Source: Pseudooceanicola nanhaiensis (GTDB taxonomy: Bacteria > Pseudomonadota > Alphaproteobacteria > Rhodobacterales > Rhodobacteraceae). From it: DNA of 64,000 bases. Of the stretch, positions 27,899 to 36,187 are shown piece after piece (the first letter of the stretch is position 1; each line of letters opens with the position of its first letter). The stretch spans positions 92,588-156,587 of the forward strand of contig NZ_JAIUZP010000012.1 of the NCBI RefSeq assembly GCF_020171315.1, read 5' to 3'. The position numbers and the translations under genes are program-made. Below the pieces are notes generated by a model. It saw nothing but the letters and a program-made list of their open reading frames with translations, was not told the origin of the DNA and ran no database searches.

Positions 27899-28267
27899 AT
27901 GCGCAACGCGGCATTGATCCTCGGGTTGATCGGGGGCCTCATGGGACTGGTGGTCGGGCTGGCCAGCTACGGCTACACCGCCTTCATCGACGTCTTTGGC
28001 GAGGTCGACGGGCTGTTCTACCAGGTCAACGACGTGGAGCTGATCCGCACCATGTCCGTGCTCTCGCCCATGCTGGCGATCGCCGGGGCCGGGATGGCGC
28101 GCGCCCGTGCGCTCTGGTCCGGGGTGCTGCTTCTGCTGTCGGCGGGGGGCATGTACTGGGCCTTCGGCATGGGGTTCTTCACCATTTTCCCGCTGTTCTT
28201 CTGCGGCGTGGCCGGGCTTATGGCGCTGGCTGCCGGGAAGCCGGACGAAGAGCGGGCGCACTTCTGA
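27899..28267 (+). CDS. Small polytopic membrane protein
   Basis: A 122-residue protein with about four hydrophobic segments (residues about 5-28, 55-68, 72-92, 94-112) and a short acidic loop (FIDVFGEVDGLFYQVNDVE). No family is firmly recognised; the layout resembles DUF4064-like proteins. It overlaps the 3' end of the convergent bufD gene by 50 bases, so the two messages are complementary at their ends. Confidence 0.65.
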   Translation: MRNAALILGLIGGLMGLVVGLASYGYTAFIDVFGEVDGLFYQVNDVELIRTMSVLSPMLAIAGAGMARARALWSGVLLLLSAGGMYWAFGMGFFTIFPLFFCGVAGLMALAAGKPDEERAHF

Positions 28268-28790
28268 GCAGCGCGTCGAGGGAGAGGGGCCCGGCGCCCC
28301 GATCCACCAGCGTCAGAAGCAGGATGATCCACAGCATTCTCTGATCGAGGATCGCCCCGTCCGGGGCGCGGTCGAACCATGCGCCCAGCGTCTGCGCATG
28401 GGCCAGAACCCCGTGGCCGAAGAGATCGGTAAAGGTCTGCACCGCGACGAAGCCGATCATGCCGAGCGCCGCCGCCCGGGTGTAGAGGCCCACAACGATG
28501 GCCAGCGGTAGCAGGAATTCCGCCCACATGCCCCCCACGGCCACGGCCCAGTGAAAGACGGTCAGCTGGCTGGGGTCATAGCCTGCCGCCTCGAACCCGT
28601 TGGGAAAGATCTGCGCATAGGCGCCGGCAGAGGGTTTGAACAACCCCAGCGGGCCATCGCCCACCTTGGTCAGGGCAGAGCCCCAGTAATAGCGCAGCAG
28701 CACCGCGGCAAAGGTCAGCCGCGCCAGCAGGGGCAGGGCGGTCGCAATGGTGCGGGCAAAGAGCGGAGGGGATGTGGTCGTGTCGGTCAT
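28218..28790 (-). CDS. bufD: DoxX family membrane protein (BufD-like)
   Basis: A 190-residue DoxX-fold membrane protein with about four transmembrane helices. Family features are the early LLARLTFAAVLLRYYWGSALTKV helix, a periplasmic-type loop, and WAVAVGGMWAEFLLPLAIVVGLYTRAAAL. DoxX proteins are the usual last member (BufD) of bufferin operons, where their exact role is unclear; a function in export or in redox supply to the MNIO is proposed. It overlaps bufC by four bases and so belongs to the SigF-controlled operon. Confidence 0.85.
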   Translation of the reverse strand: MTDTTTSPPLFARTIATALPLLARLTFAAVLLRYYWGSALTKVGDGPLGLFKPSAGAYAQIFPNGFEAAGYDPSQLTVFHWAVAVGGMWAEFLLPLAIVVGLYTRAAALGMIGFVAVQTFTDLFGHGVLAHAQTLGAWFDRAPDGAILDQRMLWIILLLTLVDRGAGPLSLDALLRSAPALRPASRQPAP

Positions 28791-29554
28791 TGGGTCGTCT
28801 CCAGTCCGGTCAGCGCCCGGCGCGCGATCAGGAGGGAGAGCAGCGGCGTCGGGTCGGTGCCCGTCTCCTCCAGTGCCGCGCCGAGGGTGTCGCCCGCCAT
28901 CAGCCGATCCAGCAGGGCGGCATCGGCCTGCGGTAGGGGATCGGCCACGGGGTCAAATTCGGGCCGGGTAACAAGGGCGCATTGGCCACGGGTGCCGATG
29001 CTCTGCCCCAGTCCGAGGGCACGGTTGCGGATGTCGATCACCGGGTAGGGCGAACGCACCACCTGCAGCGCGGGCGCAAGGCGCAGCCGGGTGCGCGGCA
29101 GGTCCCCGGTGGCCAGCGAGGTCAGCGCCTCTGGCGACAGGGGCTCTGCGTCCGCGGCGTGGTAGGCCTGCCGCAGCGCATATTCGAGCCGCGCCACGTC
29201 TCCGAGGTAGGGCCAGCGGGCGAGTGCCTCTGCGGTCTCGAGGAAGGCGGCGAACCCTGCACCATAGAGCGGCATGACCGGAGAGGTCGGCGGATGGCGG
29301 CGCAGGTAGATGCCCGCAACCATGCGGAAGTTCTGCGGCCCCAGCAGCCCGGCCACGGCGGGAAAGCCGCTTTCCAGCGCCTCGCCAAGGGCCACGGCGA
29401 CGTTGTTGCGATAAACGGCATAGCGCCGCCCGGCAGGCTGGCCTGCGCCGTCGCTCAGGCCCGCGGGTACCGGCATGTCGCTGTCGAGGAGGGCGGCGCG
29501 GAAGGCCTCCTCCACCTCCGAGGCAGCGGGCAGGAAGAGCGGCGGCGCGTTCAT
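28787..29554 (-). CDS. bufC: DUF2063 partner protein of the MNIO enzyme (BufC-like)
   Basis: A 255-residue protein with the DUF2063 N-terminal domain. Recognisable blocks are [67 protein letters not shown] and [20 protein letters not shown]. In bufferin and related RiPP loci it recruits the precursor peptide to the DUF692 enzyme. It overlaps bufB and bufD by four bases each, giving tight stoichiometric coupling. Confidence 0.9.
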   Translation of the reverse strand: MNAPPLFLPAASEVEEAFRAALLDSDMPVPAGLSDGAGQPAGRRYAVYRNNVAVALGEALESGFPAVAGLLGPQNFRMVAGIYLRRHPPTSPVMPLYGAGFAAFLETAEALARWPYLGDVARLEYALRQAYHAADAEPLSPEALTSLATGDLPRTRLRLAPALQVVRSPYPVIDIRNRALGLGQSIGTRGQCALVTRPEFDPVADPLPQADAALLDRLMAGDTLGAALEETGTDPTPLLSLLIARRALTGLETTQ

Positions 29555-30417
29555 GAGGGCACCCCGCTTGCGATCCGGTCGAGGGCCCGGGCCGCGCGGG
29601 CGGCCTCGGCCTCCAGCACCGGCCAGTCGGGCACGTCGGTGTCCCATTCGATGAGCACCGGCTTCGGCCCGCCACGGGCCAGCGTCAGGTCCAAGAGCGC
29701 CCAGACCGGATCGGCGACGGGGCGGCCGTGGCTGTCGATCAGCAACGGCGCGCCGTGGTCGTCCGCATCCTCGTCATGGCCGCCGAGGTGGATCTCGCCC
29801 ACCTTCTCCAGTGCGAAGCCTTCGATATAGGCGCGGGGATCGAGGCGCAGGTTCACCGCGCTGACGAAGACATTGTTCACGTCGAGCAGCAGGCCACAGC
29901 CGGTCCGGCGGCTGATCTCGGCAAGGAAGCCGACCTCGTCCCAGGTGCTCTCGTCAAACGCGAGGTAGGAGGAGGGGTTTTCCAGCAGCATCCTGCGGCC
30001 CAGCACCGCCTGCACCTCGTCCACGTGGTCGCAGACCCGGGCGAGGGTGGCATCGGTATAGGGCAGGGGCAGCAGGTCGTTCAGGTAGGCCCCGTCATGG
30101 GTGGACCATGCGAGGTGTTCGGAAAAGCTCTGCGGGTCGAGCCAGTGGCAGAGATCGCGCAGCCGGGCGAGGTGGTCCGCGTCGAGCCGGTCGGGCCCGC
30201 CGATGGAGAGGCCGACGCCGTGCACGGAGATCGGGAAGCGCTCGCGCAGGGCGCGCAGTTGCGCCAGCGGGCGGCCGCCCTGTCCCATGTAGTTCTCGGC
30301 GTGGATTTCGAGCCAGCCGACACAGCCCGGGTCCGCGGCGAGCGCGGTGTAATGCTGCGCCTTGTAGCCGACGCCGGGGGCGGCGGGCAGGGCTTGCATC
30401 TGTCTTCGGTCCAGCAT
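29551..30417 (-). CDS. bufB: DUF692 multinuclear non-heme iron oxidase (BufB-like)
   Basis: A 288-residue TIM-barrel enzyme of the MNIO (DUF692, MbnB-related) family. Candidate iron ligands are spread over the barrel: [65 protein letters not shown] and [11 protein letters not shown]. In bufferin biosynthesis this enzyme uses iron and oxygen to convert precursor cysteines into thiooxazole-type heterocycles that bind copper. It lies 75 bases after bufA, with a hairpin between, and overlaps bufC. Confidence 0.92.
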   Translation of the reverse strand: MLDRRQMQALPAAPGVGYKAQHYTALAADPGCVGWLEIHAENYMGQGGRPLAQLRALRERFPISVHGVGLSIGGPDRLDADHLARLRDLCHWLDPQSFSEHLAWSTHDGAYLNDLLPLPYTDATLARVCDHVDEVQAVLGRRMLLENPSSYLAFDESTWDEVGFLAEISRRTGCGLLLDVNNVFVSAVNLRLDPRAYIEGFALEKVGEIHLGGHDEDADDHGAPLLIDSHGRPVADPVWALLDLTLARGGPKPVLIEWDTDVPDWPVLEAEAARAARALDRIASGVPS

Positions 30418-30452
30418 CGCGGTCTCCTCCGGCTGTGGTCAACGGGTGGGGA

Positions 30453-30480
30453 CGGGCGCGCCCGGCAGGGGGCGCGCCCG
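30453..30480 (-). promoter_or_regulatory. Stem-loop between bufA and bufB
   Basis: A perfect ten-base stem (CGGGCGCGCC and GGCGCGCCCG) with an eight-base loop lies between the bufA stop and the bufB start. It lacks a T-tract, so it probably acts as a partial attenuator or as an mRNA-stabilising 3' end for bufA, allowing more precursor than enzyme. This role is inferred. Confidence 0.65.
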
Positions 30481-30492
30481 ATCCGGGATGGG

Positions 30493-30801
30493 TCAGCCGC
30501 CCATCGGGTGGTCACGCTCCAGCGGCTCGAGCGAGCCCATGCGCGCCATGCCGTGATCGTCCTTGGGCAGGTCGATGGACAGGCAGGTGCCTTCCTCGAC
30601 CAGCTTCCAGGAATTGCCCTGGTAGTCGACTTTCGAGGTGCCGGCGCAGGTGGTGCCGGGGCCCGCCGCGCAGTCGTTCTCGCCCGCCATGGCAACGCCG
30701 AAGCACTTCTCCATGGTGGCGGCACCCGCTGCAGGGGCCTGGGCGGCGAGGGCCGCGGCGAAGGCGCTGGCAAGGGTCACTGCGGTGGTCTTGGTGGTCA
30801 T
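30493..30801 (-). CDS. bufA: Bufferin precursor BufA (DUF2282)
   Basis: A 102-residue precursor. Residues 1-28 form a Sec-type signal peptide (hydrophobic Ala-rich core ending AAGA-A). The mature region has four cysteines, C33 ([15 protein letters not shown]), C44, C52 ([13 protein letters not shown]) and C73 (EGTCLSID), in the DUF2282/BufA1 pattern. In characterised bufferins some of these cysteines are modified to copper-binding heterocycles. A GGAGGA ribosome binding site lies before the ATG at 30801 and an ECF promoter box 52-77 bases upstream. It is the first gene of bufABCD. Confidence 0.9.
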   Translation of the reverse strand: MTTKTTAVTLASAFAAALAAQAPAAGAATMEKCFGVAMAGENDCAAGPGTTCAGTSKVDYQGNSWKLVEEGTCLSIDLPKDDHGMARMGSLEPLERDHPMGG

Positions 30802-30852
30802 CTTCGGTCCTCCGATGTCTGGGAGCGCCGTTGTGGCGTCCATGCTATACCC

Positions 30853-30878
30853 TTCGCCGGTCTCTCCCGGACCGTTAC
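30853..30878 (-). promoter_or_regulatory. ECF (SigF-type) promoter of bufABCD
   Basis: Read on the minus strand the sequence is GTAACG (30878-30873), sixteen bases, CGAA (30856-30853). The expected transcript start near 30846 leaves a leader of about 45 bases with the bufA ribosome binding site. The element is identical in sequence and spacing to the box facing sigF. Confidence 0.85.
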
Positions 30879-30936
30879 GGGGCATTTCAGACTATCACGC
30901 ATCGGTGATCTGATTTCGGATTTTCGCGAAAAGGTT

Positions 30937-30962
30937 GTAACGTTTCCGCAGAGCCTCGCGAA
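30937..30962 (+). promoter_or_regulatory. ECF (SigF-type) promoter of sigF-nrsF
   Basis: GTAACG (30937-30942), sixteen bases, CGAA (30959-30962). It mirrors the bufA box, supporting autoregulation by SigF. The CGAA overlaps the first possible ATG (30962), so that ATG cannot be the start of a transcript made here. The start at 30974 would give an almost leaderless message. Confidence 0.8.
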
Positions 30963-30973
30963 TGGACCCTCAG

Positions 30974-31507
30974 ATGACGACGCGCGACGAACTCTGGTCT
31001 GACCTCCTACGCCGCGCCCTAGCGGGCGACGGTCCCTGCTATGCGCGCTTCCTGCACGAGGCGACGCCGGTGATCCGCAAGATCGCGCGCGCCCGTTGCA
31101 CGGTGGAGGCCGAGGTGGAGGACATCGTTCAGGAGGTCCTACTGGCCGTCCATGCCAAGCGCCACACGTGGCGCAGCGATCAGCCCGTCTCGCCCTGGCT
31201 CTATGCCATTGCCCGCTACAAGGCCGCGGATGCCGCGCGCCGGCGGCGGGTGGCCGTCCCGATCGAGGACGTGGTCGAGACGCTGGAGGACGAGGCCGCG
31301 GGCGACGTGACCGCGGCGCGGGACCTTGCCCGCCTGCTGGACGGGATCGACCCGCGGGCCGCGGGCATCGTGCGCGCCGTGGGCGTCGAGGGCGAAAGCG
31401 CCGGAGAGGTCGGCGCGCGCCTTGGAATGAGCGAGGGGGCGGTGCGTGTCGCCTACCATCGCGCAATGACGAAACTGCGCCGGATGGCGGAGGCGGAAGA
31501 TGACTGA
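30974..31507 (+). CDS. sigF: ECF RNA polymerase sigma factor SigF
   Basis: About 177 residues of an extracytoplasmic-function sigma factor. Region 2 includes FLHEATPVIRKIARARCTVEAEVEDIVQEVLLAVHAKRHTW and continues SPWLYAIARYKAADAARRR. Region 4 includes IVRAVGVEGESAGEVGARLGMSEGAVRVAYHRAMTKLRRM. It overlaps nrsF by eight bases and is divergent from bufA, the arrangement of Caulobacter sigF-nrsF, which responds to heavy metals. The start at 30974 is preferred over 30962 because the promoter -10 overlaps the latter. Confidence 0.92.
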   Translation: MTTRDELWSDLLRRALAGDGPCYARFLHEATPVIRKIARARCTVEAEVEDIVQEVLLAVHAKRHTWRSDQPVSPWLYAIARYKAADAARRRRVAVPIEDVVETLEDEAAGDVTAARDLARLLDGIDPRAAGIVRAVGVEGESAGEVGARLGMSEGAVRVAYHRAMTKLRRMAEAEDD

Positions 31508-32153
31508 GAAGACCACAACCGACGACCTGATCGCCAAGCTCTCGGCCGAGCCGGCGCCTGCGCCCACGGCCTCGCCCGAGGCGATGTTGCTGCGCCGGAT
31601 GGCGCTTGGCTTCGGGGGCACGCTGGTCCTGTTCTTCACGCTGCTCGGTCCGCGCCCGCAGCTGGGGCTGGCGATGACCGATCCCGTGGTGCTGGCCAAG
31701 ACGGCGCTGCCCTTCGTGCTGGCGCTGCTGGCGCTGCCGCTGGCGTTGAACGCGGCCCGGCCTGCCGCCCCGCGCGGCTGGCAGGCACAGGCGATCTGGG
31801 TCCTGCCCATGGCGGCGCTCTCGCTCTTCATGCTGGCCTATGCCACCCATGCGCCCGCCGATCGGCTGCGGCTCTTCGTGGGGCATTCGATCCCGGTCTG
31901 CATGCCCGCCATCGTGACCCTGTCGCTGCCGGTGACGGCGGCGCTGATCTCGATCCTGCGCCGGGGGGCACCGCTGAACCCGCCCGTCTGCGGGGCGCTG
32001 GCCGGGCTGGTGGCGGGGGGCCTCGCCACCACGGTCTACTCGACCTTCTGCACCGAGGATTCGCCGCTTTTCTATTCCGTCTGGTACAGCCTCGGCATCG
32101 CCATGGCCGCGGGCGTGGGCGCCTGGGCCGGGCGCCGCTGGCTGACCTGGTGA
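31500..32153 (+). CDS. nrsF: DUF1109 membrane anti-sigma factor NrsF
   Basis: A 217-residue inner-membrane protein with six hydrophobic segments (about 35-50, 62-85, 98-116, 130-150, 163-180, 190-210) and a short cytoplasmic N-terminus that should bind SigF. Cysteines are C134 (IPVCMPAIV), C164 (NPPVCGALAG) and C184 (TFCTEDSPL). C134 and C184 are 50 residues apart, the same spacing as the two sensor cysteines reported in Caulobacter NrsF, so metal or oxidant sensing through them is likely. It is coupled to sigF by overlap. Confidence 0.92.
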   Translation: MTEKTTTDDLIAKLSAEPAPAPTASPEAMLLRRMALGFGGTLVLFFTLLGPRPQLGLAMTDPVVLAKTALPFVLALLALPLALNAARPAAPRGWQAQAIWVLPMAALSLFMLAYATHAPADRLRLFVGHSIPVCMPAIVTLSLPVTAALISILRRGAPLNPPVCGALAGLVAGGLATTVYSTFCTEDSPLFYSVWYSLGIAMAAGVGAWAGRRWLTW

Positions 32154-32261
32154 AGACTGGCCGCCGCGCGGGGCGCCCTTGCGGGCCCTGCGCCGCAGGC
32201 TGTGATCCCTCTACGCCTCGCGCCGTGCTAGCATCGGTCTTCCGCAACCGGAGGGACGATC

Positions 32262-32696
32262 ATGGAGGCACTTGGCCTCAGCTGGCAATTCTGGGCACTT
32301 CTCGCGGCGGTCTTCGCCGCACTCACGGCGATCTTTGCCAAACTCGGCGTCACCGACATCAACAGCGATTTCGCCACTTTCCTGCGCACGCTGGTGGTGC
32401 TGGTGGTGCTGGGCACGATCCTGGTGGTCACCCGCAAATTCGAGAGCCTGCGCGGCATCCCGCCCCGCAGCGCGCTTTTCCTGCTGCTCTCGGGGCTGGC
32501 CACGGGGGCGTCCTGGGTCTGCTACTTCCGGGCGCTGAAGCTGGGCAACGCCAGCCAGGTGGCCCCGGTGGACAAGCTCAGCGTCGTGCTGGTCGCGCTG
32601 TTCGGGGTGCTCTTCCTGGGCGAAAGCCTCTCGACCACGGGCTGGATCGGCGTGACGCTGGTGGGGGCGGGCGCTGTGCTGATGGCGCTCGGCTGA
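32262..32696 (+). CDS. EamA/SMR-like small transporter
   Basis: A 144-residue protein with five hydrophobic helices, equivalent to one half of an EamA (drug/metabolite transporter) repeat. Conserved features include WALLAAVFAALTAIFAKLGV at the start, FRALKLGNASQVAPVDKLSVVLV in the middle and GVLFLGESLSTTGWIGVTLVGAGAVLMAL at the end. It probably works as a dimer. Substrate unknown. A strong bidirectional terminator separates it from thrS. Confidence 0.9.
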   Translation: MEALGLSWQFWALLAAVFAALTAIFAKLGVTDINSDFATFLRTLVVLVVLGTILVVTRKFESLRGIPPRSALFLLLSGLATGASWVCYFRALKLGNASQVAPVDKLSVVLVALFGVLFLGESLSTTGWIGVTLVGAGAVLMALG

Positions 32697-32701
32697 ACGG
32701 A

Positions 32702-32727
32702 AAAGGGCAGCCCGAGGGCTGCCCTTT
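32702..32727. terminator. Bidirectional terminator between eamA and thrS
   Basis: AAAGGGCAGCCC and GGGCTGCCCTTT form a perfect twelve-base stem with a two-base GA centre. It lies six bases after the EamA stop and 19 beyond the thrS stop and ends in TTT on both strands. Confidence 0.85.
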
Positions 32728-32745
32728 GATCGGTCGGATGCGCGT

Positions 32746-34692
32746 TCAACGCTTGTCCGGCGGGGTCGTGACCGAGGCCAGTTCGGCCACGATCTCGTCC
32801 ATGGTCTGCGTCTTGGTCTGCTTCTCGCCAAGGCGGCGGGTCGAGACGGTGCGCTCTTCCACTTCCTTCATCCCGCAGGCGAGGATGTAGGGCACCTTGC
32901 CGACGGAATGCTCGCGGACCTTGTAGTTGATCTTCTCGTTGCGCAGGTCGGCCTCGGCGCGGATGCCCTTGGCCTTCAGCGCCTCGACGACCTCGAGGCA
33001 ATAGGCGTCGGCGTCCGAGACGATCGAGGCCACGACCACCTGACGCGGGGCCAGCCAGAGCGGCAGCTTGCCTTCCGAGTTCTCGATCAGGATGCCGATG
33101 AACCGCTCGAACGAGCCGAGAACGGCGCGGTGCAGCATGATCGGGCGGTGCTTGTCACCGTCCTGACCGATGTAGTTCGCATCCAGACGCTCGGGCAGGT
33201 TCGGGTCCACCTGAAGGGTGCCGCACTGCCATTCCCGGCCGATGGCATCGGTCAGGGTGAACTCCAGCTTGGGACCGTAGAAGGCGCCTTCGCCCTCCTG
33301 GATCTCGTAGTCGTAGCCGGCGGCCTTGCAGGCGTTGCCAAGCGCCGCCTCGACGCGGTCCCAGCTCTCTTCCGACCCGATGCGCTTCTCGGGCCGGGTG
33401 GAGAGCTTGATCGTCCAGCCGGTGAAGCCGAGGTCGGCATAGATGTCGGCGAGGAAGTCGATGAAGATCTTCGTCTCGGCCTCGATCTGGTCTTCGGTGC
33501 AGAAGATGTGGGCGTCATCCTGCGTGAAGCCGCGCACCCGCATGATCCCGTGCAGCGCGCCCGAAGGCTCGTAGCGGTTGCAGGAGCCGAACTCGGCCAT
33601 GCGCAGCGGCAGGTCGCGGTAGGACTTCAGGCCCTGATTGAACACCTGCACGTGGCAGGGGCAGTTCATCGGCTTCAGGGCGTTGATCGTCTTCTCGCGG
33701 GCATGATCCTCGTCCACTTCAACGATGAACATGTTTTCCTGATAGTTGCCCCAGTGGCCCGAGGCCTCCCACAGCTTGCGGTTCACCACCTGCGGGGTGT
33801 TCACCTCGACATAGCCGCCGCGGCGCTGCTTGCGACGCATGTAGTCCTGCAGCTCGGTGTAGATGGTCCAGCCGTTCGGGTGCCAGAAGACCTGACCGGG
33901 GGCCTCTTCCTGCATGTGGAACAGGTTCATCTCGCGGCCCAGCTTGCGGTGGTCGCGCTTGGCGGCCTCTTCCAGCATGGTCAGATGGGCCTTCAGCTTC
34001 TCCTTCGAGGTGAAGGCCGTGCCGTAGATTCGCTGCAGCATCGGGCGCGAGCTGTCGCCGCGCCAGTAGGCCCCGGCCACGTTCATCAGCTTGAAGGCAT
34101 CCGCCGGGACCTGCCCGGTGTGTTGCAGGTGCGGCCCGCGGCAGAGGTCCTGCCAGTCGCCGTGCCAGTACATGCGCAGGGGCTCGTCCCCGGGGATCGA
34201 GTCGATCAGCTCGACCTTGTAGGGCTCGCCGCGCTCTTCATAGTATTTCACCGCCACGTCGCGATCCCAGACCTCGGTTTTCACCGGATCGCGCAGGTTG
34301 ATGATCTCTTTCATCTTCTTCTCGATCGCGCCGAGGTCTTCCGGCGTGAACGGTTCCTGACGGTCGAAGTCGTAGTACCAGCCGTCCTTGATGACCGGGC
34401 CGATGGTGACCTTCACGTCGGGCCAGAGCTCCTGCACGGCGCGGGCCATGATATGCGCGAGGTCGTGGCGCACCAGCTCATTGGCCTGCACCTCGTCCTG
34501 CAGCGTGTGGATCGCGATCGCGCTGTCGCCGGTGATCGGCCACTGAAGGTCGAAATGCGCGCCGTTCACCGTCGCGGAAATGGCCTTCTTGGCCAGCGAT
34601 TTGGAGATGTCCGCAGCAACCTCGCCAGCGGTGATCCCTGCGGGATACTCGCGCGAATTGCCGTCGGGAAATGTGAGGGAGATCTGTGCCAT
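32746..34692 (-). CDS. thrS: Threonyl-tRNA synthetase
   Basis: A 648-residue class II synthetase. It has an N-terminal TGS domain (1-65), an editing domain with the HDLAHIMA metal motif near residue 76 and DLCRGPHL near 182, a catalytic core with [10 protein letters not shown] carrying a zinc Cys near 345, and motif 2 [23 protein letters not shown]. The C-terminal anticodon-binding domain starts about residue 545 ([12 protein letters not shown]). Full length with editing, as in most bacteria. It is divergent from an MFS gene. Confidence 0.97.
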   Translation of the reverse strand: MAQISLTFPDGNSREYPAGITAGEVAADISKSLAKKAISATVNGAHFDLQWPITGDSAIAIHTLQDEVQANELVRHDLAHIMARAVQELWPDVKVTIGPVIKDGWYYDFDRQEPFTPEDLGAIEKKMKEIINLRDPVKTEVWDRDVAVKYYEERGEPYKVELIDSIPGDEPLRMYWHGDWQDLCRGPHLQHTGQVPADAFKLMNVAGAYWRGDSSRPMLQRIYGTAFTSKEKLKAHLTMLEEAAKRDHRKLGREMNLFHMQEEAPGQVFWHPNGWTIYTELQDYMRRKQRRGGYVEVNTPQVVNRKLWEASGHWGNYQENMFIVEVDEDHAREKTINALKPMNCPCHVQVFNQGLKSYRDLPLRMAEFGSCNRYEPSGALHGIMRVRGFTQDDAHIFCTEDQIEAETKIFIDFLADIYADLGFTGWTIKLSTRPEKRIGSEESWDRVEAALGNACKAAGYDYEIQEGEGAFYGPKLEFTLTDAIGREWQCGTLQVDPNLPERLDANYIGQDGDKHRPIMLHRAVLGSFERFIGILIENSEGKLPLWLAPRQVVVASIVSDADAYCLEVVEALKAKGIRAEADLRNEKINYKVREHSVGKVPYILACGMKEVEERTVSTRRLGEKQTKTQTMDEIVAELASVTTPPDKR

Positions 34693-34843
34693 ATCGGCCT
34701 CCTCGTCAGTTTGGCGCCCACGGAACGCCCGGTTGCGGGTTATGGTGTGCGCCCTACTTGAATCGTCGTCGGAGGGGAGTCAAGCGGGAACCCGCTGGCG
34801 CCGCCAGCCGTTCCTGAAACGGGCAAGCCAGAAAGGACCGTCG

Positions 34844-36124
34844 ATGACGACCACGGACATCCAGCACAGCCCGGCCTCCGCAGCTTTTGCACGGATCGCC
34901 GGTGTTGACCCGGACGAAATTGATGCGACGGAGGGCCGCAACGGGCTGCGCCACATCGCCTCGCTCTCGCTCTCCAAGGTCGCGGATGGCCTCATCGACC
35001 CCAAGCTGGTGCTCTCGTGGCTGCTGAACGCGCTTGGCGCGCCCGGGGCCTATGCCGGGGCGCTCGTGCCGATCCGCGAGGCAGGCGCCCTGCTGCCGCA
35101 GGTGCTGCTTGCGGACTGGATCGAGACGCTGGCCCACCGCAAGTGGGTCTGGGCGGCGGGCTCGGCCCTGCAGGGGATCGCGGCGCTGGCCATCGCGGCG
35201 GCGGGCTGGCTGCTGGAGGGCGCGGCGGCCGGGCTGGCGATCTGCCTTGCTCTGGCCGTTCTGGCCTGCGCGCGGGCGGCCTGTTCCGTCTCCTACAAGG
35301 ACGTGCAGGGCCGCACGATCGCCAAGACCCGCCGCGGCGCGGTCACGGGGCTGGCGGGTTCCGCCGCCTCTGCGGGCGTGGTGATCTTCGCCTTGCTGCT
35401 GATCTCGGGCCTGTTGCAGGAACGCGGGCCGGTGCTGATCGCCATCGCGCTTGCCGGGGTCTTCTGGCTGGGGGCGGCCCTTGTCTTCGCAGGGCTCGAC
35501 GAACCCGAGGCCGAGCGGGGCGCGGGCGAGGGTCTCGCCCTCTGGGCCGCGCTGCGCGATGACGCCGACCTGCGCCGGTTCATCCTCGTGCGCGGGCTGC
35601 TGGTCTCCACCTCCCTCGCGCCGCCGTGGATCGTGATGCTGTCGGGACAGGATCAGGAGGGCGCGCTGCTTGGCCAGCTGGGGGCGATGCTGCTGGCCTC
35701 CGCCGCCGCTTCCTTCCTCAGCTCCTATGTCTGGGGCCGTCTCTCCGACTATTCCTCGCGGTTGACGCTGGCGCTCTCCGGGGCCGCTGCCGCCGTGGCA
35801 CTGGCCGTCGGGCTGGCGCTCGACTGGGCGGGGATGATCGGGGCGGTCTGGGCCGGTCCGGCGGTGCTCTTCGGCCTGATGATCGCCTATCACGGCGTGC
35901 GGCAGGCGCGCTCCACCTACCTCGTGGACATGGCGCCGGAGGACAGCCGCACCGCCTATGCCGCGGCGGCCAACACGGTGATCGGCGTGCTGCTGCTGCT
36001 GGCGGGTGCCCTCGGCGGCGCCCTCTCGATCGTCGGGCCCGAGGCGGCGCTTGCCGGATATGCCGTCATGGCGCTTGCGGGTGGGGCGCTGGCGATGACC
36101 CTGCGCGAGGTTGAGCAGATGTGA
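34844..36124 (+). CDS. MFS-type transporter
   Basis: A 426-residue protein with about twelve hydrophobic segments after a 30-residue soluble N-terminus. The first membrane part (HIASLSLSKVADGLIDPKLVLSWLLNALGAP) and the central GLDEPEAERG loop fit the major facilitator superfamily. A second-half loop is GRLSDYSSRLTL. No specific subfamily or substrate can be assigned. The start at 34844 has a GAAAGGA ribosome binding site; the frame upstream overlaps thrS and is rejected. The next gene starts 63 bases later and may be cotranscribed. Confidence 0.8.
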   Translation: MTTTDIQHSPASAAFARIAGVDPDEIDATEGRNGLRHIASLSLSKVADGLIDPKLVLSWLLNALGAPGAYAGALVPIREAGALLPQVLLADWIETLAHRKWVWAAGSALQGIAALAIAAAGWLLEGAAAGLAICLALAVLACARAACSVSYKDVQGRTIAKTRRGAVTGLAGSAASAGVVIFALLLISGLLQERGPVLIAIALAGVFWLGAALVFAGLDEPEAERGAGEGLALWAALRDDADLRRFILVRGLLVSTSLAPPWIVMLSGQDQEGALLGQLGAMLLASAAASFLSSYVWGRLSDYSSRLTLALSGAAAAVALAVGLALDWAGMIGAVWAGPAVLFGLMIAYHGVRQARSTYLVDMAPEDSRTAYAAAANTVIGVLLLLAGALGGALSIVGPEAALAGYAVMALAGGALAMTLREVEQM

Positions 36125-36187
36125 CGCCGCTGGCCGATTGCGCCACCGGGCGCATCGTGCCAGATATTCCCCAAACAGGGGGATCTC

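Noticed and set aside
32908..34761. A 617-codon plus-strand frame opposite thrS
   Set aside because: Complete shadow of threonyl-tRNA synthetase with Val/Leu/His-rich nonsense composition.
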